Shown here in pieces: positions 45,646 through 54,477 of a stretch of DNA of 64,000 nt; the stretch's first letter is position 1, and each line of letters begins with the position of its first letter. The position numbers were made by a program, and so were the translations under genes. The stretch is from Stenotrophomonas maltophilia (lineage in GTDB: Bacteria > Pseudomonadota > Gammaproteobacteria > Xanthomonadales > Xanthomonadaceae): contig NZ_CP106759.1 of assembly GCF_025642255.1 (NCBI RefSeq), positions 1,515,501-1,579,500 on the forward strand, read 5' to 3'. Below the pieces are notes generated by a model, which was given only the letters and a program-made list of their open reading frames with translations, did no database searches and was not told the origin of the DNA.

Positions 45646-47655
45646 CTATTCATCGCGCCGGTCGTGTGCCTGCATGTCTTCATGCAGGATGCGCCTGAGC
45701 TCGACGATGGCGGGCGTGGCTTCCTGCACGCTGTGACCGGACACGATCACCTTCTCCGATTCGGCGCCCGGCAGGTGCGAACTCCAGTACGGCACCAGTC
45801 CGTCGCTGGTCTGCTCCAGCGGTCCATCGGCTTTGGCGCGCGCGATGATGGAGTGATAGCGCACGCTCGGGGACATCGGCAGATCGGCGACGGCCTTGAC
45901 GAAGGGGTCATCCTTGTCGAGATTCTGGATGCTGTTCATCTGGTAGCCGTGCTTGCCGTCGTCGCGGTCGACGTGGCCGTCGTTGGCGATCGTCGCCACG
46001 TCCTCCAGCACGGTCAGTGGCAGCCGCACCAGACGGCCGATCCAGCGCCCGAGGCGGGTGCCGGCAACGTCGGTGCCGCGATGTGGGGTGGCAATGAATA
46101 CCACCCGTGAAATCTCCGGCTCCGGCTTGAACGTGAGCACCGGCGCGCCGCGGGTGCGCAGCAGCTCGCGCTGTGCCGGCGTCATCTGCGCGGTTGCCAG
46201 CAGGGTCTCGACCAGATGGTCGCCGGACGAAGACACCATCAGCCGCGAGATCACTCCGCCCATGCTGTGCCCGACCAGCACCATGTCATGCGAGGCCGCG
46301 GCCTTTCCGGTGGGATCGAAGTGCTGCAGCACGTCGGCCAGCATGTGGCGGATCGCATCGTGGCTCATCGCGATGGGCATGTTGGTCGGGTAGTAGAACT
46401 GCCACACCTGGAAGTCCCGGCGGATCTCGTCGTCGCGCATCAGCTCGTTGGCGACGTTGACCCACGCTTCCGGGCTGCTCGCCAGGCCGTGGATCATCAA
46501 CAGCACGCGGCGCTTCGGGTCGAAGGGCTGCATCATGTACAGATGCGGCGTATCGATGCCTCCCTTGCTGCCGAACAGCGAGCGCAGCGATTGCCGGCTG
46601 AAGTTGGAGCGTGCGAGCCACAGCGCGTAGCCTGCCGTGAAGTTGGCCGCCAGTGGCACCTGCTGGCCATGCAGGGTGACTTCCGAAACCTGGTAGGGAT
46701 CGTGGATCTCCACCTCCGGCTCGTCGTCGTGCAGCACTTCCCACAGGTTGTTGCCGGAGAACCGCAGCAGCACCGACATCGAGGGCGAAGGCATTTCGCT
46801 CCAGCTGCGCTGTACCGGCGCAGCGGCGCTGGCCTCGGCAGCAGGCGTGTCCACGTCGCTGCCGGGATCATCCATTACCGCTACCAGCTCGGCGCCGAAG
46901 CCATCCCGGCGATGCACGCTGCGCAGGGTGCCGGTGAACGAGAGCGCTGCGGCGGGAACCAGCTCCCTCGGCGTACGCTCGTCCAAGGGCGAGCCGTCGT
47001 CCGATGGGGCCAGCACAAAGGTCCATCGTCCCAGCTGGAAGCGGCTGGTGTCGCTGTGCACCCGGCCGGTAGCGTAGGCCTCGAACAGCTGCACGGAGGC
47101 TTCCTGCACGGCCAGGTTGTAGTAGTCCCGCACCTGCGTCTGGCGATCCTCGAAACCCCGCTGGTTGGCGGTGCGCTCGGTGAAGAACAGATAGGCGTAG
47201 GCCTGCCTTGCAACCTGCATCCACGCGTCCAGACGCGGCTGGAAGCCGGCGTCCAGTTCGGTGAGCACGGCCTTGGCGCGGCCTTCGGCGGAGTACTCGC
47301 GCTTGGGGGCGGGCAGGGTCAATGCGTACTGCAGCCAGAGTTCGGCCAGGGCCGAGCGCTTGTCTTCCTCGCGCACGACGATGCTGGCCTCCATTGCATC
47401 GATGCAGGGCGGACCGGGCTTGGCGCAGACACCCTCGTCCAGACCGGCCACGCGCAGGGTTTCCAGGGTGGCCGAGCTGAGCTTGCCGGTGGTGAGGATG
47501 TCACCGCGCTTGAGCGCGATGTACTGGCCGGGGGTAACCGAGGCGACCTGCACCGAGGGCCCGAACTGGCGCAGGGTGGCGCAGCCGCTCAGCGCCAGCA
47601 GCAGGGTGAAGACGAGAGCCGTGCGGCCGACGATGCCCATTCCCGTGGTTGCCAT
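45646..47655 (-). CDS. Large lipoprotein alpha/beta-hydrolase
   Basis: A 669-residue protein with a lipoprotein signal (LVFTLLLALSGC lipobox near residue 25). The first about 370 residues are unrecognised and contain acidic linkers (DDPGSDVDTPAAEASAAAP). The C-terminal alpha/beta-hydrolase domain has RVLLMIHGLASSPEAW (oxyanion region), nucleophile elbow VLVGHSMGGVISRL, FIATPHRGTDVAG and a likely catalytic His in VIVSGHSVQE. Probably an outer-membrane or periplasmic esterase/lipase. Substrate unknown. Confidence 0.8.
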   Translation of the reverse strand: MATTGMGIVGRTALVFTLLLALSGCATLRQFGPSVQVASVTPGQYIALKRGDILTTGKLSSATLETLRVAGLDEGVCAKPGPPCIDAMEASIVVREEDKRSALAELWLQYALTLPAPKREYSAEGRAKAVLTELDAGFQPRLDAWMQVARQAYAYLFFTERTANQRGFEDRQTQVRDYYNLAVQEASVQLFEAYATGRVHSDTSRFQLGRWTFVLAPSDDGSPLDERTPRELVPAAALSFTGTLRSVHRRDGFGAELVAVMDDPGSDVDTPAAEASAAAPVQRSWSEMPSPSMSVLLRFSGNNLWEVLHDDEPEVEIHDPYQVSEVTLHGQQVPLAANFTAGYALWLARSNFSRQSLRSLFGSKGGIDTPHLYMMQPFDPKRRVLLMIHGLASSPEAWVNVANELMRDDEIRRDFQVWQFYYPTNMPIAMSHDAIRHMLADVLQHFDPTGKAAASHDMVLVGHSMGGVISRLMVSSSGDHLVETLLATAQMTPAQRELLRTRGAPVLTFKPEPEISRVVFIATPHRGTDVAGTRLGRWIGRLVRLPLTVLEDVATIANDGHVDRDDGKHGYQMNSIQNLDKDDPFVKAVADLPMSPSVRYHSIIARAKADGPLEQTSDGLVPYWSSHLPGAESEKVIVSGHSVQEATPAIVELRRILHEDMQAHDRRDE

Positions 47656-47741
47656 ACGATCCTCCTGCGCGGTCGCGCCACTCTAGCGGGAGGCATGTCA
47701 AGGCGGAAGCGGCGTGCGCCGGTTCCTTCAGCGGCCGGTCG

Positions 47742-47843
47742 TCAATCGTCCAGATCGCTGTTGCGGATTGCCAGGACCACCGCAGCAGTACATGCCAGGA
47801 CACCGAGCAGGAAGCCGATGGCCATGCCGTCGAACCAGTTCAT
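47742..47843 (-). CDS. Possible 33-residue membrane microprotein
   Basis: ATG at 47843 opens a 33-residue frame: MNWFDGMAIGFLLGVLACTA, then AVVLAIRNSDLDD. It is a single 20-residue hydrophobic helix with an amphipathic start and an acidic end, the pattern of known bacterial single-helix microproteins. It lies alone in the 285-base gap between the protease and hydrolase genes. No strong ribosome-binding site was seen. Evidence is composition only. Confidence 0.42.
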   Translation of the reverse strand: MNWFDGMAIGFLLGVLACTAAVVLAIRNSDLDD

Positions 47844-47940
47844 GGGTTTCGTGCCGGGAATGTGGGAGATGGTGGCCTGTGGATCTGACCGGCGGGCAAC
47901 GCATGGCGCAGCGGCTGTGGCGGGCCGCTGCGCCCGGGCC

Positions 47941-49440
47941 TCAGTTGCTGGCCTCCCTGACAGCTTCTGCGGCGTCGATGATGCCCGGACCGCAACCCCC
48001 CGGGCAGTTGGCCGCCGCGATCGGATGGGCGGTGCGGCGCAGGATGTCCTTGACCTGGCTGGTGGTCTTCGGCACCGGTGCCACCGCCTGCATCAGCGCG
48101 ACGACGCCGGCCACGTGCGGTGCCGCCATCGAGGTGCCGGACATGAAGTCAAAGGCATTGTTGCCCACCGTGGACAGAACGCCCTGCGCCGGATGCTGGC
48201 GGGTCGGTGCGCAGTTGGTCGAGTTCGGCGGTGTGGCCAGGGGCAGGAACTCGCCCACCGAGGCGCGGCACGACCACGTCTCGCCACCGGGCGCGGTGAT
48301 ATGGATGCCTGCACCGTAGTTGGAGTAGAACGCGCGGCGCCCGCCCTGGTCGTTCGCGGCTACCGCGATCACGCCGTTGCAGTTCGCCGGTGCGAACTCG
48401 GACACATCGAGGTTGCTGTTGCCCGCCGCGACCACCACGAGGGTGCCGGTGGCCGTGATGTCGTCGATCGCATCCTGCTCGGCCGGCGAGCAGGGCCGAC
48501 GGCCGCCCAGGCTGAGATTGATGACCTCGGCCGGATTGGCGTTGGCGGGAACACCCGGCACAGCGATGCCAGCGCTCCAGAGCATGCCGTCGATGATGTC
48601 ATCCGAGCCGCCATTGCCCTGGTTGCCCAGCACGCGTACCGGTACGACCTTCGCGTTGTAGGCCACGCCTGCCACGCCGATCTGGTTGTTGGTTACCGCC
48701 GCGACGGTTCCCGCAACGTGGGTGCCGTGCGCGATGCCCGAGGCATCGAAGGCATCCGCATCGCGGCCATCGCCATCGTCGGAACCGCCACAACCGGGAT
48801 TCAGCCCGCCCAGGATGCACTGCAGATTGCTGAACGGCCGGGTGGAGGAAATCATGTCGTAGCCTGGCAGCAGGTTCGGCTGCAGGTCGTTGTTGTCGAG
48901 ATAGCCCGAATCGATCACCGCCACCACGACCCCTTGGCCGGTGGAGCGATCCCATGCCGCCGGCACGCGTGCGCCACTGACGGGATTGCTGTAGTGCCAC
49001 TGTTCGGCGTAACGCGGATCGTTGGGCGTGGCGAACGCACTCATCATGAAGTTCGGCTGCACGTATTCGACGTCCGGGTCGTCGGCGATGCGCTGCATCA
49101 GGATCTCGGCCTCCGGACGATCCAGTGCCTTGTCTGTCCTGATCACATCGGCGCCGCCACCCATGCGGCGCTGATGCGCCACCGCCGCAGCCTGCGCCGC
49201 ACCCACCGAGCGCTTGCTGCGCTGCTGCGCGCCCAAGCGCTGTTTCAGCGCATCCTGGGCGGTGTCGGCAGAGACGCGTTTGCGGCTGCCATCGCGGTAC
49301 TTGACGATGAAACTGCTGTACTGCTGGTTGTTGTCCATGCCCCGTGTCCACACCCGTTCGGTGGGTTGGGCGAAGGCAGGGGCACTGGCCAGGACCAGGG
49401 TGATGGCACTGGCAAGGGAAACCCGAAGCGACGTACGCAT
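47941..49440 (-). CDS. Secreted subtilisin-like serine protease (S8)
   Basis: A 499-residue preproenzyme: signal peptide to about residue 24 (PAFAQ), an I9-like propeptide (YSSFIVKYRDGSRKR to DPDVEYVQPN, about 41-130), then the S8 catalytic domain with Asp177 (VAVIDSGY), His238 (GIAHGTHVAGT), oxyanion Asn341 (AAGNSN) and Ser437 (MSGTSMAAPHVAG). Six cysteines (208, 217, 317, 354, 391, 410) in the core could form disulfides. The mature chain ends soon after the catalytic domain, with no C-terminal secretion barrel or P-domain. Related to the S. maltophilia StmPr-type extracellular proteases, but which paralogue cannot be told. Confidence 0.88.
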   Translation of the reverse strand: MRTSLRVSLASAITLVLASAPAFAQPTERVWTRGMDNNQQYSSFIVKYRDGSRKRVSADTAQDALKQRLGAQQRSKRSVGAAQAAAVAHQRRMGGGADVIRTDKALDRPEAEILMQRIADDPDVEYVQPNFMMSAFATPNDPRYAEQWHYSNPVSGARVPAAWDRSTGQGVVVAVIDSGYLDNNDLQPNLLPGYDMISSTRPFSNLQCILGGLNPGCGGSDDGDGRDADAFDASGIAHGTHVAGTVAAVTNNQIGVAGVAYNAKVVPVRVLGNQGNGGSDDIIDGMLWSAGIAVPGVPANANPAEVINLSLGGRRPCSPAEQDAIDDITATGTLVVVAAGNSNLDVSEFAPANCNGVIAVAANDQGGRRAFYSNYGAGIHITAPGGETWSCRASVGEFLPLATPPNSTNCAPTRQHPAQGVLSTVGNNAFDFMSGTSMAAPHVAGVVALMQAVAPVPKTTSQVKDILRRTAHPIAAANCPGGCGPGIIDAAEAVREASN

Positions 49441-49656
49441 GAATACAGTTCCTTTGTGAAAGGTGCGATGAGCCGGTCGTGCCCTGGGGGCTCGACTCGA
49501 GATGAAGGGGGTATGTCCGCGCGGTCTCCTTTCTGATGGCGACCTTGAACGAACGGCTTCGCAGACCGTTCTCCCCCAGTGCGGGGGTAGGAAATTTCTG
49601 AACTGATTTACCGATGTCGAGATCGACACGCGCGGCGAGCGGTGTATACCGCAGGC
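49441..49656. other. Intergenic region between the S8 protease and ssrA terminator
   Basis: About 216 bases upstream of the protease. It contains a small hairpin CCCCC-AGTGC-GGGGG (49574-49588) and otherwise no recognised gene, promoter or repeat. Confidence 0.5.
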
Positions 49657-49701
49657 AATAAAAAAGCCCGGAAATCCCCTTCTGGCGGGAATGTCCGGGC
49701 T
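49657..49701 (-). terminator. Rho-independent terminator of ssrA
   Basis: On the minus strand AGCCCGGA / TCCGGGCT encloses an inner GC-rich loop and is followed by a T-run (TTTTTTATT), 27 bases after the tmRNA 3' end. Confidence 0.85.
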
Positions 49702-49727
49702 TCTCCGGTCCTTGAAGGACCGCTCGT

Positions 49728-50081
49728 TGGTGGAGGTGGGCGGAATTGAACCGCCGTCCGAAGGCACTCCATCCCCAGCACTACATGCTTAGCTCGCCGT
49801 TGAATCTCGTCCCCGAACAGCACGGCGTGCAAAGCGCATCCGGGAACCAGCCTGTTGTGTTCTAGTGCCGGACTGACAGGCAGCCGTCCAGCGCGATTCC
49901 ATGATAGTGACTCTACACCGCGAGCATGGACACAAGCGGTTTCGAGGCTTAGGCCTTAAGCGGCCAGAGCGTAGTTGTCGTCGTTGGCAACTAGAGTTTT
50001 GCAGCTGGATTTACGAGGAAAGCTACCCCCTCGGCATGCGCCAGGCGACTTCACAACCCCCGTCGAAACCAATGCACCCCC
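49728..50081 (-). ncRNA. ssrA: Transfer-messenger RNA (tmRNA)
   Basis: Rescues stalled ribosomes with SmpB and tags the nascent chains. About 354 bases with an encoded CCA end. The 5' end GGGGGUG pairs with CACCUCC before the ACCA tail, and the T-arm GGTTCAATTCC is near the 3' end, as in a tRNA-Ala-like domain. The tag reading frame at 49956-49988 encodes ANDDNYALAA followed by TAA, preceded by the TAGTTGCC resume context. smpB lies about 0.85 kb away. Confidence 0.96.
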
Positions 50082-50310
50082 GGTTTCTACAGTGCTGCAA
50101 GGTACAGGGCCGATTCCGTGTCACCACGGGCAGGGCCTGCCCAACGGTTGTCATGCTACGGCAAAACAGCTGAACAGTCACCTCGCGCGGCCGGTCAATC
50201 CGCAACATGTTGTACTGCCTGTGTCATAGCGGATTGCTAACGTCTCCGGCACGGATTTGCGACACACTGGTCGTGACCATCCAGGGCAGGACAGAAACGG
50301 GAGACTGTGG
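50082..50310. other. Divergent ssrA / membrane-protein intergenic region
   Basis: About 229 bases that must hold the ssrA promoter (minus strand) and that of the membrane protein. No clear -10/-35 pair or other element could be picked out by eye. Confidence 0.4.
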
Positions 50311-50883
50311 GTGACCGACGCGATGCAACAGCGCAGCCTGCGCCAGCTGGTGGGCCCGGTCGGGGCCGACTATCAGCGACGGGCGTTGCCTCCCGGTTGG
50401 GTCTGGGCGCTGCTGGCGGTGCTGCTGGCGGCGACCTGGCTGACCGAACTGCCGGCCACCGCAGCGGTGGCGCTGGTCGCCAGCGCAGTGGTGGTGCATT
50501 GGCCGCAGCGTGGGCGCACCCATTGGCTGGGCTGGCGGCTGCCGGCGCTGGCGGTACTGGCGGCGTTGCTGTGGGGGCCGGACGTGCTGGCGCAGTGGTT
50601 CGAGCACGGCCTGGCGCTGACCTTGATGACATTGGCCAGCCTGAGCATCGGCGTTCACGTGTGGCAGTCGCGGCAGCTGGCGCGCCAGCTGCAGGGTGCA
50701 GCCGATGCCCTCGACGATACGCAGCTGCTGGCCCTGCTGCCGGCCGATGCAGCCCAGCTCGCCCAGCAGTGGCGGGCGGGCGATGACCGCCACGCGCCGG
50801 AACTGGCGGTAGTGATGCACCTGGCCGTGATGCACGCGGCCCTGGCGCCGCGCGCGCGCGGGCAGGGCATGCTGGCCGGTTGA
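50311..50883 (+). CDS. Inner-membrane protein of unknown function
   Basis: A 190-residue protein (GTG start; an ATG four codons later gives MQQRSLRQLVG). After a short head there are three or four hydrophobic segments (WVWALLAVLLAATWL, AAVALVASAVVVHW, LPALAVLAALLWG, LALTLMTLASLSIGV) and a soluble C-terminal region with an HLAVMHAALAP segment. No family recognised. It is divergent from ssrA and converges on smpB. Confidence 0.65.
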   Translation: MTDAMQQRSLRQLVGPVGADYQRRALPPGWVWALLAVLLAATWLTELPATAAVALVASAVVVHWPQRGRTHWLGWRLPALAVLAALLWGPDVLAQWFEHGLALTLMTLASLSIGVHVWQSRQLARQLQGAADALDDTQLLALLPADAAQLAQQWRAGDDRHAPELAVVMHLAVMHAALAPRARGQGMLAG

Positions 50884-50893
50884 TGGCCCGGAC

Positions 50894-50916
50894 CGCCGGG
50901 CATCGCCCGGCGCCAC
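50894..50916 (-). repeat. SMAG-type REP hairpin
   Basis: On the minus strand GTGG precedes CGCCGGGC-GAT-GCCCGGCG. Located between the convergent membrane-protein and smpB genes. Confidence 0.75.
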
Positions 50917-50934
50917 ATGGCGGCGGGGCCTGCC

Positions 50935-51438
50935 TCAGGCGTCGCGGTTGCCGCGCCGCATCACCCGCTGCTTCTCGATCGCCCAGTCGCGATCCTTGGC
51001 CGCATCGCGCTTGTCGTGGTTCTGCTTGCCCTTGGCCAGCGCGATCTCGAGCTTGATCTTGTTCTTGCTCCAGTACATCGCGGTCGGCACGATCGTATAG
51101 CCATCACGCTCGACCTTGCCGATCAGCTTGTCGATCTCGTTCCGGTGCAGCAGCAGCTTGCGCTCGCGCCGATCCTCGGCCACCACGTGGGTGGAGGCCT
51201 GGATCAACGGAGTGATCTGTGCGCCGATCAGGTAGATCTCGCCACGCTTCACGTAAGCGTAGGCGTCGATGATGTTGCCGCGCCCCGCCCGGATCGACTT
51301 GACCTCCCAGCCCTGCAGGGCGAGCCCGGCCTCGAAGCGCTCTTCGATGTGGTACTCGTGGCGGGCACGCTTGTTCAGCGCGATGGTTTTGTTGGCCGTC
51401 GCGCTCTTTGCTTTATCCTTGCCGCTGTTCTTGCTCAT
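50935..51438 (-). CDS. smpB: SsrA-binding protein SmpB
   Basis: Binds tmRNA and brings it to stalled ribosomes. The protein has 167 residues. Core motifs [48 protein letters not shown] and the basic C-terminal tail ([23 protein letters not shown]) that enters the decoding centre are all present. The start is preceded by a Lys/Ala-rich leader. Divergent from ratA, the usual gammaproteobacterial order. Confidence 0.96.
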   Translation of the reverse strand: MSKNSGKDKAKSATANKTIALNKRARHEYHIEERFEAGLALQGWEVKSIRAGRGNIIDAYAYVKRGEIYLIGAQITPLIQASTHVVAEDRRERKLLLHRNEIDKLIGKVERDGYTIVPTAMYWSKNKIKLEIALAKGKQNHDKRDAAKDRDWAIEKQRVMRRGNRDA

Positions 51439-51495
51439 TTCCGTATTGTCTCCGATTCGGGCCCGCCCGGTCGATTGCCGAAACGTCCCGTATAC

Positions 51496-51921
51496 ATGCC
51501 TACTATCCGCCGCAGCGCCCTGGTCGAACATTCGGCCGCGCGCATGTTCGACCTGGTCAACGACGTCCAGGCTTATCCGCGCCGCTTCCGCTGGTGCTCC
51601 GATGCCCGCATCCTGGAGCAGGGCGAGGACCGGCTGGTGGCGCGTCTGGACCTGGGCCTGGGTTCGTTCAGTACCTGGTTCCAGACCGAGAACACCCTGC
51701 AGCGCCCGCACAGCATCGACATGCAGCTGCGCGACGGTCCCTTCAAGCAGCTTCATGGCCGTTGGGAATTCCACGCGCTGGCCGAAGACGCCTGCAAGGT
51801 GACGCTGACCCTGGAATTCGAACCCAGCTCACGGCTGCTGGGCCCGGCGCTGGCGATCGGCTTCCAGGGTCTGGCCGATCGCATGGTCAACGATTTCGTC
51901 CGGGTTGCCGACGAGGACTGA
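51496..51921 (+). CDS. ratA: RatA / coenzyme-Q-binding START-domain protein
   Basis: A 141-residue START-like (polyketide cyclase/COQ10) protein. In E. coli RatA is reported to block 70S formation; eukaryotic homologues bind ubiquinone. Family features: [31 protein letters not shown] and a C-terminal amphipathic helix ([14 protein letters not shown]). The usual YPxFLPWC reads YPRRFRWC here, perhaps a lineage variant. Pairs with rnfH three bases downstream. Confidence 0.88.
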   Translation: MPTIRRSALVEHSAARMFDLVNDVQAYPRRFRWCSDARILEQGEDRLVARLDLGLGSFSTWFQTENTLQRPHSIDMQLRDGPFKQLHGRWEFHALAEDACKVTLTLEFEPSSRLLGPALAIGFQGLADRMVNDFVRVADED

Positions 51922-51924
51922 GCG

Positions 51925-52182
51925 ATGATCGAGGTCGAGGTGGTGCTTGCCTGGCCGCAGCGGGTGCTGTCACGCCGGTTGCAGCTGGAAGAGGGCGCCA
52001 CGGTTGCCGATGCGATCGCCGCTGCCGCTCTTGAGGGCAGTGCCGGCTGCCCGGCTGCCGCCGTGCATGGTGTGCTGGCCCGCCCGCAGCAGACACTGCT
52101 TGATGGGGACCGGGTCGAACTGCTGCGCCCACTGCAGGCCGATCCCAAGGACAACCGCCGGCGTCGCGCGCTCGGCGGTTGA
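51925..52182 (+). CDS. rnfH: RnfH-family ubiquitin-like protein
   Basis: An 85-residue beta-grasp protein (UPF0125). The N-terminus IEVEVVLAWPQRVLSRRLQLEEGATVADAI and the C-terminus GDRVELLRPLQADPKDNRRRRA are the family signature. It follows ratA with a 3-base gap, the conserved ratA-rnfH pair. Cellular role unresolved. Confidence 0.9.
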   Translation: MIEVEVVLAWPQRVLSRRLQLEEGATVADAIAAAALEGSAGCPAAAVHGVLARPQQTLLDGDRVELLRPLQADPKDNRRRRALGG

Positions 52183-52218
52183 GGGCCAGGGCCCGTCCGT
52201 CGGAACGGGCTGGCGGCC

Positions 52219-52611
52219 TCAGCGGCCCTTCTTCTTCTTGTCCTTCGGCAGGTTGCGGCCGAACTGGCGGACGGTCTGCTGGGCCAGCGCCTTGTCGTTG
52301 GCCGGGAAATAGTCACCCTCCCAGCGCGTCACGGCGTCGTTCTCGAAATACACGGTGAAGTTCTTCACTTCCGTGCGGCCGAGACGGTCGACCCGCTGGC
52401 TGGAGGTGTAGTCCCAGCGCTGGGCATGGAACGGGTCCGGCACGGAGGGCGTGCCCAGCAGCGCGTTCACCTGCTGCTTGCTTTGCCCGACCTGCAGCTT
52501 GGCCACGGCATCTTCCCGGATCAGGTTGCCCTGATAGATGGGTTGCTTGTAGATGATGCCGCACCCGGTGGTGGACAGGGCGACGGCGGCGACCAACAGG
52601 AGATTGCGCAT
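52219..52611 (-). CDS. bamE: BamE outer-membrane assembly lipoprotein
   Basis: Small lipoprotein of the BAM complex that inserts beta-barrel proteins into the outer membrane. The 130-residue protein has a signal with lipobox STTGC (about residues 13-17), then IYKQPIYQGNLI, the SmpA/OmlA-domain motif VGQSKQQVNALLGTPSVPDPF and a lysine-rich end. Divergent from fur; separated from rnfH by a short GC hairpin region. Confidence 0.93.
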   Translation of the reverse strand: MRNLLLVAAVALSTTGCGIIYKQPIYQGNLIREDAVAKLQVGQSKQQVNALLGTPSVPDPFHAQRWDYTSSQRVDRLGRTEVKNFTVYFENDAVTRWEGDYFPANDKALAQQTVRQFGRNLPKDKKKKGR

Positions 52612-52714
52612 CGGGACTGGCGGTTGGGGAAATCGAACCGATGATACACTCCCGGCGTGCCACCGCGACCCAATCCGAGGCAGCTGGCGCTAAATCGCCA
52701 ATGAACGGAGACCT

Positions 52715-53122
52715 ATGGAAACCCACGACCTGCGTAAAGTCGGCCTGAAGGTAACCCATCCACGGATGCGGATCCTGGCGCTGCTCGAGCAGCGCACTGC
52801 CCAGCACCACATGACCGCCGAAGACATCTACCGCCAGCTGCTGGAGCATGGTGACGAGATCGGCCTGGCCACGGTGTACCGGGTACTGACCCAGTTCGAG
52901 GCTGCCGGCCTCGTGCTCAAGCACAATTTCGAAGGCGGCCAGGCCGTCTATGAACTGGACCGCGGCGGCCATCACGATCACATGGTCGATGTGGACAGCG
53001 GCAAGATCATCGAGTTCGAAAGTACCGAGATCGAGGAACTGCAGCGCAAGATCGCGGCCGATCACGGCTATGAGCTGGAAGAACATTCGCTGGTGCTGTA
53101 CGTGCGCAAGAAGCGCAGATAG
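52715..53122 (+). CDS. fur: Ferric uptake regulator Fur
   Basis: Iron-responsive repressor. The protein has 135 residues. The DNA-binding domain (LRKVGLKVTHPRMRIL, DEIGLATVYRVLTQFEAAGL) and metal-site histidines (QHHMTAED, GGHHDHMVDVDSGKIIEFE) are present. The CxxC pair that binds structural zinc in E. coli Fur after HHDH is replaced by Val and Ser, and the whole protein has no cysteine. Adjacent to bamE as in other xanthomonads, and followed by its own terminator. Confidence 0.95.
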   Translation: METHDLRKVGLKVTHPRMRILALLEQRTAQHHMTAEDIYRQLLEHGDEIGLATVYRVLTQFEAAGLVLKHNFEGGQAVYELDRGGHHDHMVDVDSGKIIEFESTEIEELQRKIAADHGYELEEHSLVLYVRKKRR

Positions 53123-53150
53123 GCACCCCCTGCGTGCCGGTTGCGACGAG

Positions 53151-53175
53151 ACCCCGGGCTGGCCCCGGGGTTTTT
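53151..53175 (+). terminator. Rho-independent terminator of fur
   Basis: ACCCCGGG / CCCGGGGT stem with a 5-base loop followed by TTTTT. It also lies just beyond the 3' end of the convergent SGNH hydrolase gene. Confidence 0.88.
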
Positions 53176-53177
53176 CG

Positions 53178-54431
53178 TCAGCGCGGCGGAGTGACCGCCG
53201 GGTGCGATGGCGGCATCAGCATCCGCAGATCCACGGCCTCGGCCATGGCCCGGTTGCCGGCATCGCCCGGATGCAGATGGTCGCCTGAATCGTAGGCGGC
53301 GGCCATCCGTGAGGGATCGGCGGGGTCGCGCAGCACTGCATCCAGGTCGATCACCGCATCGAATGGGCTGTCCTGCCGCAGCCAGGCATTGAGCTGCTGG
53401 CGCAGTGCGTCCTTGTCCGGCTGGTAGTAGTCGTCCAGCGGGGTGCCGGGCAGGGCACCGGCGAACGGCGGCAGGGTTGCGCCGACAATGCGCAGTCCAT
53501 GGCGATGGGCCTGTCCGGCCAGGCTGCGATAGCCGGCCTGCAGTTCGGCGAGCCCGGGCCGGTCCTGGCCGCGCGCGAACGCTGTGCCCGGCCAGCTGAT
53601 GTCGTTGATGCCGATCAGCACGATCACACTGGCGACACCGGGCTGGTCGAGGACATCGCGCGGGAAGCGGGCCAGGGCGGATTCCCCCATGCCGTCGCGC
53701 AGCAGGCGTCCGCCGGAGATGCCGGCGTTGACCACTGCGATTCCCTGCGGTGCCAGCCGTGCGGCGAGATGGTCGGTCCAGCGCTGGTCCTGGTCGAGGC
53801 TGACCGTTGCGCCATCGGTGATCGAATCGCCGATCACCACCACGCTGCGCGCGCGGGCTGCGGTTTCGACGTCGATGCCGGACAGCAGCAGGCGGGCCGT
53901 GGTGCTGCGGGCCCCGTCCAGGTCCGCAGCCAGGCTCTGGTCACCCGGCGCGATCCAACTGGTCTGCCGGCCCTCCCAGTGGAACGTCCGCAGCGGCGTG
54001 GGCTGTGGCAGATGGATGCTGACCTGCAGCGACTGCAGGTTGCGCGTGGGCAGTGGCAGCGCGTCGCTGAGTCGGTCCTGGCCAGGCGCGATCAGCACGC
54101 CGGGCTGGCCATCGAAGGTCAGCGCCTGCGGCACCTCGCCCGGATGTGCCGCCAGGGTGGCCCGACCCACCTGCAGTGGCTGTGTTCCGTAGGCGTTGCT
54201 CAAGCGGACACGCAGGCGCGAGCCGCCCAGGCTGATGCGGACGGTCTGGCGGAAGGTCTGGTCGGCCAGCTCTGCGGGGATCAGCGTCGGAAACAGGAAG
54301 TCTGCCTGCCAAACCGGTTGTGGACTGGCTTGCCAGCTGGCCACCCAGTGCCGGGGAGGGGCGGCCGTGGCGCTGGCTGCTGCGGACAGGGTGAGCAGGG
54401 CAGCGGTGGTCAACGTGCTCAGGCGGTTCAT
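53178..54431 (-). CDS. Secreted SGNH/GDSL-family esterase
   Basis: A 417-residue protein with a signal peptide (LLTLSAAASATAAPPRH) and a jelly-roll-like N-terminal domain (about 30-200). A SGNH hydrolase domain follows with block I VVVIGDSITDG, block II AGISGGRLL, block III IGINDIS and block V DHLHPGDAG carrying the Asp/His pair. Similar to exported carbohydrate esterases or arylesterases acting on plant or microbial polymers. Divergent from a LysR gene, its likely regulator. Confidence 0.86.
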   Translation of the reverse strand: MNRLSTLTTAALLTLSAAASATAAPPRHWVASWQASPQPVWQADFLFPTLIPAELADQTFRQTVRISLGGSRLRVRLSNAYGTQPLQVGRATLAAHPGEVPQALTFDGQPGVLIAPGQDRLSDALPLPTRNLQSLQVSIHLPQPTPLRTFHWEGRQTSWIAPGDQSLAADLDGARSTTARLLLSGIDVETAARARSVVVIGDSITDGATVSLDQDQRWTDHLAARLAPQGIAVVNAGISGGRLLRDGMGESALARFPRDVLDQPGVASVIVLIGINDISWPGTAFARGQDRPGLAELQAGYRSLAGQAHRHGLRIVGATLPPFAGALPGTPLDDYYQPDKDALRQQLNAWLRQDSPFDAVIDLDAVLRDPADPSRMAAAYDSGDHLHPGDAGNRAMAEAVDLRMLMPPSHPAVTPPR

Positions 54432-54477
54432 CGGAAGGGTCCGTCGGAAGGAGGGGCCATGGTGTCCCTGCCGCTTT

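Noticed and set aside
46216..49536. A 1106-codon open frame opposite the hydrolase and protease genes
   Set aside because: It spans two well-supported genes and the gap between them with biased, motif-free composition.
51496..52182. ratA-rnfH as a toxin-antitoxin module
   Set aside because: The pair has been so annotated historically, but RatA is a conserved START-domain protein found with ubiquinone functions and RnfH is not shown to be an antitoxin; treated as housekeeping.
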